Assembly (NCBI GenBank): GCA_045635765.1
Contig: JAZTWH010000032.1
Span: forward strand, 1 to 5,710
Direction of reading: 5' to 3'
Source: RGIG995 sp045635765
GTDB taxonomy: Bacteria > Bacillota > Clostridia > Oscillospirales > UBA644
DNA: 5,710 nt
Shown: one piece after another, positions 1-5,055 of the stretch
How the letters are laid out: every line of letters starts with the position of its first letter
How positions within the stretch are numbered: the first letter of the stretch is position 1
Translations under genes and position numbers: made by a program
Notes under the pieces: generated by a model
What the model was told of the DNA's origin: nothing
The model's input: only the letters and a program-made list of their open reading frames with translations
The model's database searches: none

Positions 1-17
1 ATTGAAACCACACTTTT

Positions 18-46
18 ATTATACACTTTGTTGGGAAGAATGTCAA
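18..46 (-). promoter_or_regulatory. Sigma-A promoter reading leftward out of the window
   Basis: On the minus strand a perfect -35 box TTGACA (46 to 41) is followed after exactly 17 bp by a perfect -10 box TATAAT (23 to 18). Transcription would start near position 11 or lower and leave the window, so the driven gene is not visible. The architecture closely matches the kinase promoter at 1516-1544, which has the same orientation and spacing and lies a similar distance upstream of a copy of the 117-bp repeat. This suggests a second, similarly built cargo gene to the left. Both hexamers and the spacing are seen; the existence of the gene is inferred. Confidence 0.75.
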
Positions 47-190
47 TTGTTTCTATGAAAATCATATTTTGATAAGGTGGAATATTGAGATTTCGAAAAA
101 ATAAAACTTTATGATGGTTTTACTGCACTAATAGAAGAATGAGGCAATAAGAAGGCTCAATTCTATAAATTTCTTTAGTTTGATCTAACT
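47..190. other. AT-rich intergenic stretch, no gene seen
   Basis: This stretch lies between the leftward promoter and the left 117-bp repeat. It has several stops in the frames examined, no ribosome binding site followed by a usable frame, and no convincing hairpin. It does not resemble the equivalent stretch upstream of the kinase promoter (1545-1742). A 60-codon frame beginning near 200 runs through the repeat, has no ribosome binding site, and is considered fortuitous. Confidence 0.5.
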
Positions 191-307
191 GATAATATAG
201 TGCCTAGTCTCCAAAAACATTTGTCAAAACATTTGTCAAAGTGGATTTTTGATTTTGGATGTATTGGAAATGCCGGGTTTTTTGATGTAGTTCATGCGGT
301 CTCCAAA
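191..307 (+). repeat. Left copy of 117-bp direct repeat flanking the kinase cassette
   Basis: This stretch aligns without a single gap to 1743-1859, with 18 mismatches in 117 positions (about 85% identity). The best conserved part is the tandem 12-bp motif and its flanks (about 212-264). The match ends on the heptamer CTCCAAA (301-307); beyond it the two copies no longer align clearly. CTCCAAA is the anticodon loop of tRNA-Trp (anticodon CCA), and the preceding GCGGT would be its 5' anticodon stem. In this copy the following bases do not restore the stem. I read it as the right end (attR-like) of an integrated element abutting the next one. The repeat is directly visible; the att interpretation is inference. 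Confidence 0.85.
217..240 (+). repeat. Tandem 12-bp motif, possible integrase arm or operator sites
   Basis: Two exact tandem copies of ACATTTGTCAAA (217-228 and 229-240). Each contains the 9-bp palindrome TTTGTCAAA, so palindrome centres are 12 bp apart, close to one helical turn. The same pair recurs in the right repeat at 1769-1792 with one change. Short direct repeats beside the crossover core are typical arm-type sites of tyrosine recombinases. A repressor operator is the main alternative. Confidence 0.6.
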
Positions 308-400
308 TACATGGCAGACGCATGGGATGGTCGAACGAGCGTTTGCCAAACTGAAATAGGGTATGATTTTAGTGGATTTTAAAAAGATATATGCCACGAT

Positions 401-434
401 AAAAAACACGCCCGAAAATATCTTCGAGCGTGTT
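401..434 (-). terminator. Rho-independent terminator of the HipA-like kinase gene
   Basis: Read on the minus strand, a 12-bp stem (AACACGCTCGAA against TTCGGGCGTGTT, one T-G wobble, 6-nt loop) is followed directly by a T run (406 to 401). It lies 11 bp beyond the kinase stop codon, so the gene has its own transcription end. The opposite strand has only a loose T-rich tail, so leftward termination is the main function. Confidence 0.9.
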
Positions 435-445
435 ATGATTTTATT

Positions 446-1489
446 TTACAGATTGATCAGGTTGTATCTTGCCATTACAAATTCCGTGACAGTCTTGCTA
501 CGAACTCGCATATGGAGATTTGCAATCACGTCTTTTACCATCTCTTCCGTAAGTTTCGGAATATCCTTTTTATATTCTGGATAGGCGTTCAGAAGATCGT
601 TGAAAAGAGTAATTAAAAGATCCTTTGATCTTGTTTTTCCGTGATATCCACGGGAAATTAACGCCATATTGTTGTCATAATTTGGAGCCAACCCCAACAG
701 TTTTCCGGTCGATACATCTCGGAGGAGACCAAAATTGTTGGTGTGCCGATCCGGATTCGCACAGATGGTATCCATAAAGATGAGACGAATGTAATCAGGG
801 ATTGCTTCCGGGCAAAGTTTTTTCAGAGCTTCCACCACATCAACGTAATCTTCATTATCTCCCATAAAGGCGGACGCTGGCTCAAAATTAACGGAAGCTC
901 CGTTTGTAAAATCAAGAGATTTTACGCATCCTTCGCCTCTTTCATAGGTTGCCATATTCAGCCCGAGAAGTTTCCCTAATTCATAGATAAAAAGCTCGGA
1001 AAACGCTTCTTCGTGACTTGCCTTTTTATACATCCACCACTTGCCGTTGCGAAGTTTCCAACACTTTTCAAAACTTCCCACATTAGTCAATTCCGGTGTC
1101 TTTGAACGCTTACTGTTCGCTGCACGGTTAAAACTATCGTAGGTCCCCTTCAGTGCGAGATTGGAGAAATAATCATCCGTAAACTTCACATCATCATAGG
1201 TCAGATCCGACCCAATCGGACGAATCCAATAATTATCGGTAATCGTCGCCCCATTGACGTGAATTACGGTAGAAATGTCATCCTTTTCCCCCAACCGAAG
1301 GGCTTTTTTCAAAAGGCGAGAGTTTGCACGATGCCGGTCGATGGCACGGGTTTCCAACCACAAATCCGCATTTTGAATCTTCTTCAGATAAAGAGGCAGC
1401 AGGGACGCATTTTTAATCGCAAGTTTTCCGTTTTCCCAAACTGCAACAAGGGTATCGCCACTTAAAATTTCATAATTCAGACGATTCAT
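446..1489 (-). CDS. HipA-like serine/threonine kinase (orphan, cassette-borne)
   Basis: This 347-residue protein belongs to the HipA-like kinase fold. Residues 245-254 (NPDRHTNNFG) match the HipA catalytic loop, with Asp247 as probable catalytic base and Asn252 as metal ligand. Asp272 in APNYDNN corresponds to the second metal-binding Asp. Lys155 or Lys156 in WWMYKK is the likely ATP-binding lysine, and Glu161 or Glu164 its partner. Residues 132-146 (TPELTNVGSFEKCW) occupy the Gly-rich/autophosphorylation loop region of HipA. Escherichia coli HipA is about 440 residues. This protein has a different N-terminal region (1-120), and no HipB-type helix-turn-helix partner gene is visible, so a toxin role is not shown. 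The ATG at 1489 is preferred over the adjacent TTG at 1492 because AAAGGAG lies 7 nt upstream of it. The gene has its own promoter and terminator. Fold assignment is firm; substrate is unknown. Confidence 0.9.
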   Translation of the reverse strand: MNRLNYEILSGDTLVAVWENGKLAIKNASLLPLYLKKIQNADLWLETRAIDRHRANSRLLKKALRLGEKDDISTVIHVNGATITDNYWIRPIGSDLTYDDVKFTDDYFSNLALKGTYDSFNRAANSKRSKTPELTNVGSFEKCWKLRNGKWWMYKKASHEEAFSELFIYELGKLLGLNMATYERGEGCVKSLDFTNGASVNFEPASAFMGDNEDYVDVVEALKKLCPEAIPDYIRLIFMDTICANPDRHTNNFGLLRDVSTGKLLGLAPNYDNNMALISRGYHGKTRSKDLLITLFNDLLNAYPEYKKDIPKLTEEMVKDVIANLHMRVRSKTVTEFVMARYNLINL

Positions 1490-1494
1490 CAACT

Positions 1495-1544
1495 CTCTCC
1501 TTTCCGTTTTTTATTATTATACCACATTTTCTTTTGAAAGTCAA
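1495..1544 (-). promoter_or_regulatory. Promoter and ribosome binding site of the kinase gene
   Basis: On the minus strand, -35 TTGACT (1544 to 1539), a 17-bp spacer and -10 TATAAT (1521 to 1516) are seen. A TG dinucleotide placed for an extended -10 precedes the -10 box. The predicted start site near 1509 leaves a leader of only about 20 nt, with AAAGGAG (1503 to 1497) placed 7 nt before the ATG. No operator is obvious within it. This is an unusually strong promoter for a toxin-like kinase and suggests constitutive expression or repression by a factor encoded elsewhere. Confidence 0.85.
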
Positions 1545-1683
1545 CTCAGTCCCTCTTGAAAAATATTGTGACGTTATGGTAAAAGAGCGGGGCAACGAAA
1601 AGGGATTTTTGATGGACACCTGCCTCATCGCCCAAGATCAATTCAAGACGTATTTGGATTATTTTAGGATTCCGGAAGAATAA
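1543..1683 (+). pseudogene. Possible 3' remnant of an unrecognised gene
   Basis: An open frame on the plus strand ends with TAA at 1681-1683. From an internal ATG at 1576 it encodes 35 residues, with segments such as GFLMDTCLIAQDQFKTYLDY and the end FRIPEE. The composition looks like a real protein C-terminus. The stop codon is followed without spacing by a strong hairpin (1684-1718), as expected at the end of a gene. There is no ribosome binding site before 1576, and upstream the frame runs into the kinase promoter. A truncated cargo gene is therefore more likely than an intact small gene. I do not recognise the family. A genuine 35-residue peptide or chance remain possible. Confidence 0.4.
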
Positions 1684-1725
1684 CATAAAAGTGACAGTTT
1701 TAAACTGTCGCTTTTATGCTTTATT
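1684..1725 (+). terminator. Hairpin terminator after the gene remnant
   Basis: CATAAAAGTGACAGTTT and AAACTGTCGCTTTTATG form 17-nt arms around one central T, with one T-G wobble (1684-1718). A T-rich tail follows. The long AT-rich stem abuts the stop at 1681-1683. Because the A/T ends are symmetrical it could act on both strands and would insulate the kinase promoter from rightward transcription. Confidence 0.7.
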
Positions 1726-1742
1726 TTATGCGAAAAAGTTTT

Positions 1743-1859
1743 GATAATGTCGTTCCCAGTCTCTAAAAACATTTGTCAAAATATTTGTCAAAGTGAATTT
1801 TTGATTTTGAATGTGTTGGAAATACTGATTTTTTAGAGGTAGTGCTTGCGGCCTCCAAA
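1743..1859 (+). repeat. Right copy of 117-bp direct repeat, ending in the tRNA-Trp anticodon loop
   Basis: This is the partner of 191-307, at a constant offset of 1552 bp with no gaps and 18 mismatches. It again ends with CTCCAAA (1853-1859). Unlike the left copy it runs on into a tRNA-Trp 3' half. It carries its own version of the tandem 12-bp motif (1769-1780 and 1781-1792, the second with C changed to T). The two copies bracket the kinase gene, its promoter, its terminator and the 1543-1683 remnant, a unit of 1552 bp. Confidence 0.85.
1769..1792 (+). repeat. Second tandem 12-bp motif pair
   Basis: ACATTTGTCAAA at 1769-1780 and ATATTTGTCAAA at 1781-1792. Both retain the palindrome TTTGTCAAA found in the left repeat (217-240), although the surrounding repeat has diverged by about 15%. 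Retention is compatible with protein binding, such as integrase arm sites or an operator, but two copies are too few to prove selection. Confidence 0.55.
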
Positions 1860-1896
1860 ATCGCGTGTCCTGGGGTCGATCCCTAGTCCCCTGCCA
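1838..1896 (+). pseudogene. Damaged tRNA-Trp 3' portion (displaced att-site half)
   Basis: From a D-loop-like GGTAG (1838-1842) to CCA (1894-1896) the sequence follows tRNA-Trp. The anticodon loop is CTCCAAA (1853-1859, anticodon CCA), with stem GCGGC/ATCGC (one C-A mismatch, one G-T). A 5-nt variable loop follows, then T-stem CTGGG/CCTAG with loop GTCGATC, and the end CCCCTGCCA, which I associate with Bacillota tRNA-Trp. Damage includes T54 changed to G, one base missing between the T-stem and CCA, and no 5' acceptor strand: the bases around 1820-1828 cannot pair with CCCCT. It cannot be a working tRNA. It fits the displaced 3' half left when an element integrates at the anticodon loop. A functional tRNA-Trp should exist elsewhere. 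Confidence 0.7.
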
Positions 1897-1900
1897 AATA

Positions 1901-1935
1901 AGAACGATCCACCACGTGGGTCGTTCTGATTTTTG
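1901..1935 (+). terminator. Terminator following the tRNA-Trp remnant
   Basis: AGAACGATCC (1901-1910) pairs with GGGTCGTTCT (1918-1927) as a 10-bp stem with one T-G wobble and a 7-nt loop. A GATTTTTG tail follows. It lies 4 nt after the CCA end, the normal place for the terminator of a tRNA transcription unit. This supports the view that 1853 onward is the original chromosomal side of a tRNA-Trp locus. Confidence 0.85.
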
Positions 1936-2138
1936 TTGGGAAAGAAAAGAAGGCTCCGTTCTTTGTTCCGGGTGTTCGCCTATCAGAGATGGCAAATGTG
2001 GCACCAATGTAGCAAATATTTAACATCTGTGTCGAGAATTGTTTCATTTTGTTTGTTATAATTATAAATATACAAAGAATTCGTGCATGAGGTCTATCTT
2101 TTTTTTGCAAAATGAACTCTTTTTTCGGGCAATTGTAA
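1936..2138. other. Intergenic region, no gene supported
   Basis: No frame here has both a ribosome binding site and plausible protein composition. Minus-strand frames run through the tRNA remnant and its terminator and are treated as fortuitous. Visible items are a pair of 9-bp near-repeats, AATGTGGCA (1995-2003) and AATGTAGCA (2006-2014), a TATAAT (2057-2062), and T-runs near 2099-2106 and 2119-2125. Confidence 0.5.
2039..2068 (+). promoter_or_regulatory. Possible promoter for the downstream operon
   Basis: A perfect -10 box TATAAT occurs at 2057-2062 but has no good -35 at 16-18 bp. An alternative is TTGTTT (2039-2044), 18 bp, TATAAA (2063-2068), which is weak at -35. Either would give a leader of about 270-290 nt before the first operon gene at 2350, carrying the coding remnant and the hairpins described below. 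It is the best candidate upstream of the operon, but not a strong one. Confidence 0.35.
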
Positions 2139-2306
2139 ATAAAATGTGAAATTGAAAAAAGGTTAAGTCTTTTTCCCCATCTCCCTCGTCTTACCTGTGA
2201 ACAAGGAGAAAGGGATTCTTTAGAGATCTCTCTCCGTAAGATCGATGGGGAATGGTATCTGATCGTCGAACTTTCGGAGCACCTTTCGGTTCCCGAAAGC
2301 ACATAA
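2139..2306 (+). pseudogene. Start-less 3' end of an envelope-type gene
   Basis: After an in-frame stop (2136-2138), this frame runs to TAA at 2304-2306 with no ATG, GTG or TTG. The last 30 or so residues read as authentic protein, including LRKIDGEWYLIVELSE. A closing KIDGEWYLI-type strand pair is common at the C-termini of small secreted NTF2-like or DUF4878-like proteins in Bacillota. The third operon gene (5055-5570) ends in a loosely similar way with YHKSNYVIVD. The simplest view is that an additional first operon gene was truncated, perhaps during rearrangement at the neighbouring island border. The remnant lies 43 bp upstream of the next start. Chance openness cannot be excluded. Confidence 0.45.
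2271..2299 (+). promoter_or_regulatory. Leader hairpin with two competing 5' arms
   Basis: CTTTCGG occurs twice (2271-2277 and 2283-2289) before one complementary CCGAAAG (2293-2299). The inner arm gives a 7-bp stem with a TTC loop and the outer arm a 15-nt loop. They are mutually exclusive. There is no T-tract, so it is not a terminator. It overlaps the gene remnant's final codons, so it may simply reflect coding sequence. Confidence 0.3.
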
Positions 2307-2317
2307 AATAATAAACA

Positions 2318-2342
2318 AACGCGAAAGCGTAATATAAGGAGG
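2318..2342 (+). promoter_or_regulatory. GNRA hairpin and strong ribosome binding site of the first operon gene
   Basis: A small ACGC-GAAA-GCGT hairpin with a stable GNRA loop sits 6 nt upstream of AAGGAGG (2336-2342). That site is 7 nt before the ATG at 2350 and is close to a perfect anti-Shine-Dalgarno match. It fixes the start and predicts efficient translation. The hairpin does not cover the site, so it is more likely to stabilise the RNA or be neutral than to block translation. Confidence 0.75.
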
Positions 2343-2349
2343 AAACAGT

Positions 2350-3153
2350 ATGTTCTGTAAAAACTGTGGTAAAGAATTGACCAACGACGCGAAGTTCTGC
2401 AATGCCTGCGGGACCCCCGCAGAGGCCGTTGCTCCGTCCGGGGAAGGCTCCGGGGTGTACGTTCCCCCTGCGGCTCAGCCTCAGGCAAACACCATCACCA
2501 TTCCCCCGATTTTTGCCAACTTTCTGCCGGAATTGAAGGCCCTCTTTTCCAAGAATCCCACGAAGATCGCTTCCGTTGCCGCAAAGAGCACCGGCTTTGA
2601 ATGGGCGATCTGGGCCTTTGTTTCCTTGTTCTCCTTCGCTTTTTCGGCGGCGGTGTTCCCCCTGCAGCTGATCAAAGATATGGCCGGATCCATGGGCGGC
2701 TCCGTCATGGAATATCTGGAATATCCCTTCGGCGGGATTTTCGGTATCTCCCTGCTGATCGGACTGATTGCCTACGTGGTGTTCGGTGCCGGCTTCTGGG
2801 GCTTGAACTGCTTGGTTCATAAAAAGCTGATTCACCCTTGCAAGACCCTGAACCTGTTCTCCTGTGCTTTGATTCCTCTGATTGCCGCACAGCTGTTGAA
2901 TATGCTTCTGGGCCTGATGTGGATTCCCTTGACGGTCTATACCATCCTTTTCGCGGTGATCTTTTTGGTGGTTCTCCTTTACGTGGGGATTCAGCGGGTC
3001 GAAAAAATGGAAACCTCTCCCGCTTGGTTGTTTACCGCCGTGGTTGCTCTACTGATGGGCCTGGTCCTTCTGATCGGGGGATCCATCTACGGTGCGGTGA
3101 TCAAAGCCGCCATTGAAACGGCTGCCGGCTCTATCATGGGCGGTTTGTTCTGA
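2350..3153 (+). CDS. Zinc-ribbon polytopic membrane protein
   Basis: This 267-residue protein opens with a compact zinc ribbon: Cys3, Cys6, Cys17 and Cys20 in a CxxC-x10-CxxC pattern, the zinc_ribbon_2 or DZR-like type found at the N-terminus of many Bacillota membrane proteins. A Pro/Ala-rich linker (27-55) and a short amphipathic stretch (53-80) follow. Five hydrophobic segments come next, at about 84-107, 127-153, 167-189, 191-214 and 226-251. The overall plan recalls Yip1-like membrane domains, but I cannot assign the family firmly. The ribbon should be cytosolic. No catalytic motif is visible. It is the first intact gene of a three-gene operon, 24 bp upstream of the lipoprotein gene, so a role as a membrane partner or scaffold for that protein is a reasonable inference. 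Start and reading frame are certain; function is unknown. Confidence 0.9.
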   Translation: MFCKNCGKELTNDAKFCNACGTPAEAVAPSGEGSGVYVPPAAQPQANTITIPPIFANFLPELKALFSKNPTKIASVAAKSTGFEWAIWAFVSLFSFAFSAAVFPLQLIKDMAGSMGGSVMEYLEYPFGGIFGISLLIGLIAYVVFGAGFWGLNCLVHKKLIHPCKTLNLFSCALIPLIAAQLLNMLLGLMWIPLTVYTILFAVIFLVVLLYVGIQRVEKMETSPAWLFTAVVALLMGLVLLIGGSIYGAVIKAAIETAAGSIMGGLF

Positions 3154-3177
3154 TTAAAATGAAATCGGAGAAATAAA

Positions 3178-5055
3178 ATGAAACAGAGAAAAAGTATAAG
3201 AAACATGATCCTGGGCGGGCTGTTCCTGTTGGTTTTGTGCCTGTTCTGCGGATGCGGTGCCACGGTGGACACCAATATGACCATCGAGGACGGCTTTACG
3301 GGGGATCGGACGATCTCTCTTACCATTGATTCTGAGGACCTCACCGAGTACGTCACCGGCGGAATTACCGGTCTGGAAACGGTAATCACCGAAAACATTC
3401 CTTCGGAAATGACCTATGATATTACCACCAACGAAAGCGGTGCGTCGGTCATCAATTTCCATATTACCTTTTCCAGCCTGGAGGATTACAAAACAAAGGT
3501 AACCGCCATCCTGACCGCCGGCGGGTTTACGGAAGCCCCCGAAATCGAGTACGACAGACAGGACAACCCCTTCAAGCAAGGCGTTGTGTTTACGGAAGAT
3601 TTTGATTCCATCGACCTGATGGAATGGTATAAGAACGCCTTGCAGACTGCCGGCATCATCAGCGAAAGCTCCACGTCCAACTGGTATGAACGGGGGCAGG
3701 GGACCGTTGCCGTTGCAGGAATGGAGTTTAGCGAAAATTACGACATTTACATCAACGAAATGGTGGATAACACCCTGAACGACATTGACGTGGAGACCAC
3801 CGTTTCCATGGACGGCTCCATCGTCCGGGTAGTAGACCTCTGCGTCAGCGACAGCACCTACACCACCCTGAAGGAAAACGGCTGTACCTTGGACACATAT
3901 CTGAAGGAGCTGGTCTCGGACCCCGACACCCTGGTCCGGGAAAAGGAAGAATATAGCAATTATCACCATTTCATCGTGACCCTTCATGCTGCAAATGCCG
4001 GGGAACTGGCGGAGAAAACCAACAAGCTCCTTAAAACCGAAGGAAACACCTTTGGATGGGAGGTTGTCACGAAAGAAGACGCCCCCGGATACGGCATTAT
4101 CACCGTCAAAGAAACGCTGAATACCTCCTTCTACGTAAATTCCTACTGCACCACCAGTGCGGTTAAAATCTTTGAAAACGCCCAACTGAACGACGGAGAA
4201 GCGGAGAATATCTATTCTTCCGAAAGCGGATTCCGTTACAGCCCCAACGGGGAAGAGGTCCAAGCCTCCCTCACCTGGAAAATCGGCTTTGAAAAGGTGG
4301 AATTGGACGTCACTGCTTACGGAAAAGAAAACCTCAAGGCGGAACTCAAATTTACCGTGAACGAAACCTTCGACGAATCCCTGAGAGCCTCCGCCTTCTC
4401 CTCCGTAGAGAACTACGCGGGCAAATTCCAGGTGGAAAAAGAAGAGAACGTATTGACGGTCTCCGTCAAGGGAACGGTCAAGGAAGTGACCCAGGCCTTG
4501 AACGAGCTGGCAAAGGGTCCCTCGGCCATGGAAATGGATTTCGTAACCATTGAAATGCACGACGCGTCCACCCCTTCGCCTTTCACCTCCGGCAAAAAGG
4601 TGGTCATGGAGTACGACTTCTCCGAATTGATCGGAGAAAGCGTTCCCATCGTTTTGAGCAAGGACGGAAACGTCTATCTTTCCTACGTGGCCGAACAGGA
4701 AGACGGTGCGTTATGGATCGAAAACAACGGAGAACTTTCTCTGTACAAGCAGTCGGTGAAGGTATTCCCCATCATCCTCGTGGCCGTTTTCGTTTTGCTG
4801 ATCTGCGGAAGCGTCCTTTTGGTCCTGTTGGCCAAGAACGAAATCCTCGGAATCATCACGTTCTTTAAAAACGTAAAAATCCAAAAACCCGCAAAGCAAC
4901 CCCCCTCCGGCACGGCCGTCGCCCCCGCCGTTGAGCCCTCTCAAAAGGAGGCTTCCGCAGAAGGGGCGTTCGCCGTCGAGACTTCCGCCGGCGCCACTGC
5001 CCCCCGGAAGGCAACCGTTGAAGAAGAATCCGAAGACGAGGAGGTTTTACTGTAA
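3178..5055 (+). CDS. Three-module lipoprotein with C-terminal membrane helix
   Basis: This 625-residue protein has a basic N-terminus, a hydrophobic stretch (11-23) and a lipobox-like FCGC with Cys26 as probable lipidation site, though Cys at -2 is atypical. The ectodomain has three related modules at about 27-116, 203-289 and 372-447. Each runs strand, Asp/Gly turn, strand, helix, strand, strand, helix, and resembles LppM-type lipoprotein domains. A hydrophobic helix at 529-552 follows, then an Ala/Pro-rich tail ending in EEESEDEE. If Cys26 is lipidated, the protein is anchored at both ends of its ectodomain, with the 553-625 tail in the cytosol. GGAG (3167-3170) lies 7 nt before the ATG. 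It is coupled to both neighbours. No enzymatic motif is seen, so a sensor, adaptor or structural envelope role is possible. If the lipobox fails, an N-terminal signal anchor is the alternative. Confidence 0.88.
   Translation: MKQRKSIRNMILGGLFLLVLCLFCGCGATVDTNMTIEDGFTGDRTISLTIDSEDLTEYVTGGITGLETVITENIPSEMTYDITTNESGASVINFHITFSSLEDYKTKVTAILTAGGFTEAPEIEYDRQDNPFKQGVVFTEDFDSIDLMEWYKNALQTAGIISESSTSNWYERGQGTVAVAGMEFSENYDIYINEMVDNTLNDIDVETTVSMDGSIVRVVDLCVSDSTYTTLKENGCTLDTYLKELVSDPDTLVREKEEYSNYHHFIVTLHAANAGELAEKTNKLLKTEGNTFGWEVVTKEDAPGYGIITVKETLNTSFYVNSYCTTSAVKIFENAQLNDGEAENIYSSESGFRYSPNGEEVQASLTWKIGFEKVELDVTAYGKENLKAELKFTVNETFDESLRASAFSSVENYAGKFQVEKEENVLTVSVKGTVKEVTQALNELAKGPSAMEMDFVTIEMHDASTPSPFTSGKKVVMEYDFSELIGESVPIVLSKDGNVYLSYVAEQEDGALWIENNGELSLYKQSVKVFPIILVAVFVLLICGSVLLVLLAKNEILGIITFFKNVKIQKPAKQPPSGTAVAPAVEPSQKEASAEGAFAVETSAGATAPRKATVEEESEDEEVLL

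Noticed and set aside
191..240. C-terminal tail of an integrase encoded over the 12-bp repeats
   Set aside because: A frame reading SPKTFVKTFVKVDF exists here and a similar one in the right copy. In-frame stops lie just upstream in both, so no integrase gene can be supported.
217..240. Tandem repeats as a CRISPR array
   Set aside because: There are only two abutting 12-bp units with no spacers and no cas genes.
217..240. Minus-strand promoter from TTGACA within the tandem motifs
   Set aside because: The motifs contain TTGACA on the minus strand, but no -10 box lies at 16-18 bp. The nearest TATATT in the left copy is about 22 bp away.
301..348. A second tRNA-Trp 3' half after the left repeat
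   Set aside because: GGTCGAAC and TGCCA echo a T-loop and CCA end, but the anticodon stem is not restored and spacing differs from the right copy. It is too decayed or coincidental to annotate.
200..382. Plus-strand 60-codon frame beginning in the left repeat
   Set aside because: It has no ribosome binding site, and the frame spans the repeat and the anticodon-loop junction. The matching frame in the right repeat is not preserved as a protein.
1883..2835. Minus-strand frames across the tRNA remnant, leader and first operon gene
   Set aside because: They read through a terminator hairpin and antisense through the zinc-ribbon coding sequence. Their composition is Arg/Ser/Gly-rich, typical of shadow frames. 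A resemblance of one tail to integrase C-termini is too vague to claim.
3154..4560. Long minus-strand open frame of 468 codons opposite the lipoprotein gene
   Set aside because: It lies wholly antisense to a gene with a ribosome binding site, signal sequence and coherent protein. Its own translation is low-complexity Gly/Val/Phe-rich, and it has no ribosome binding site.
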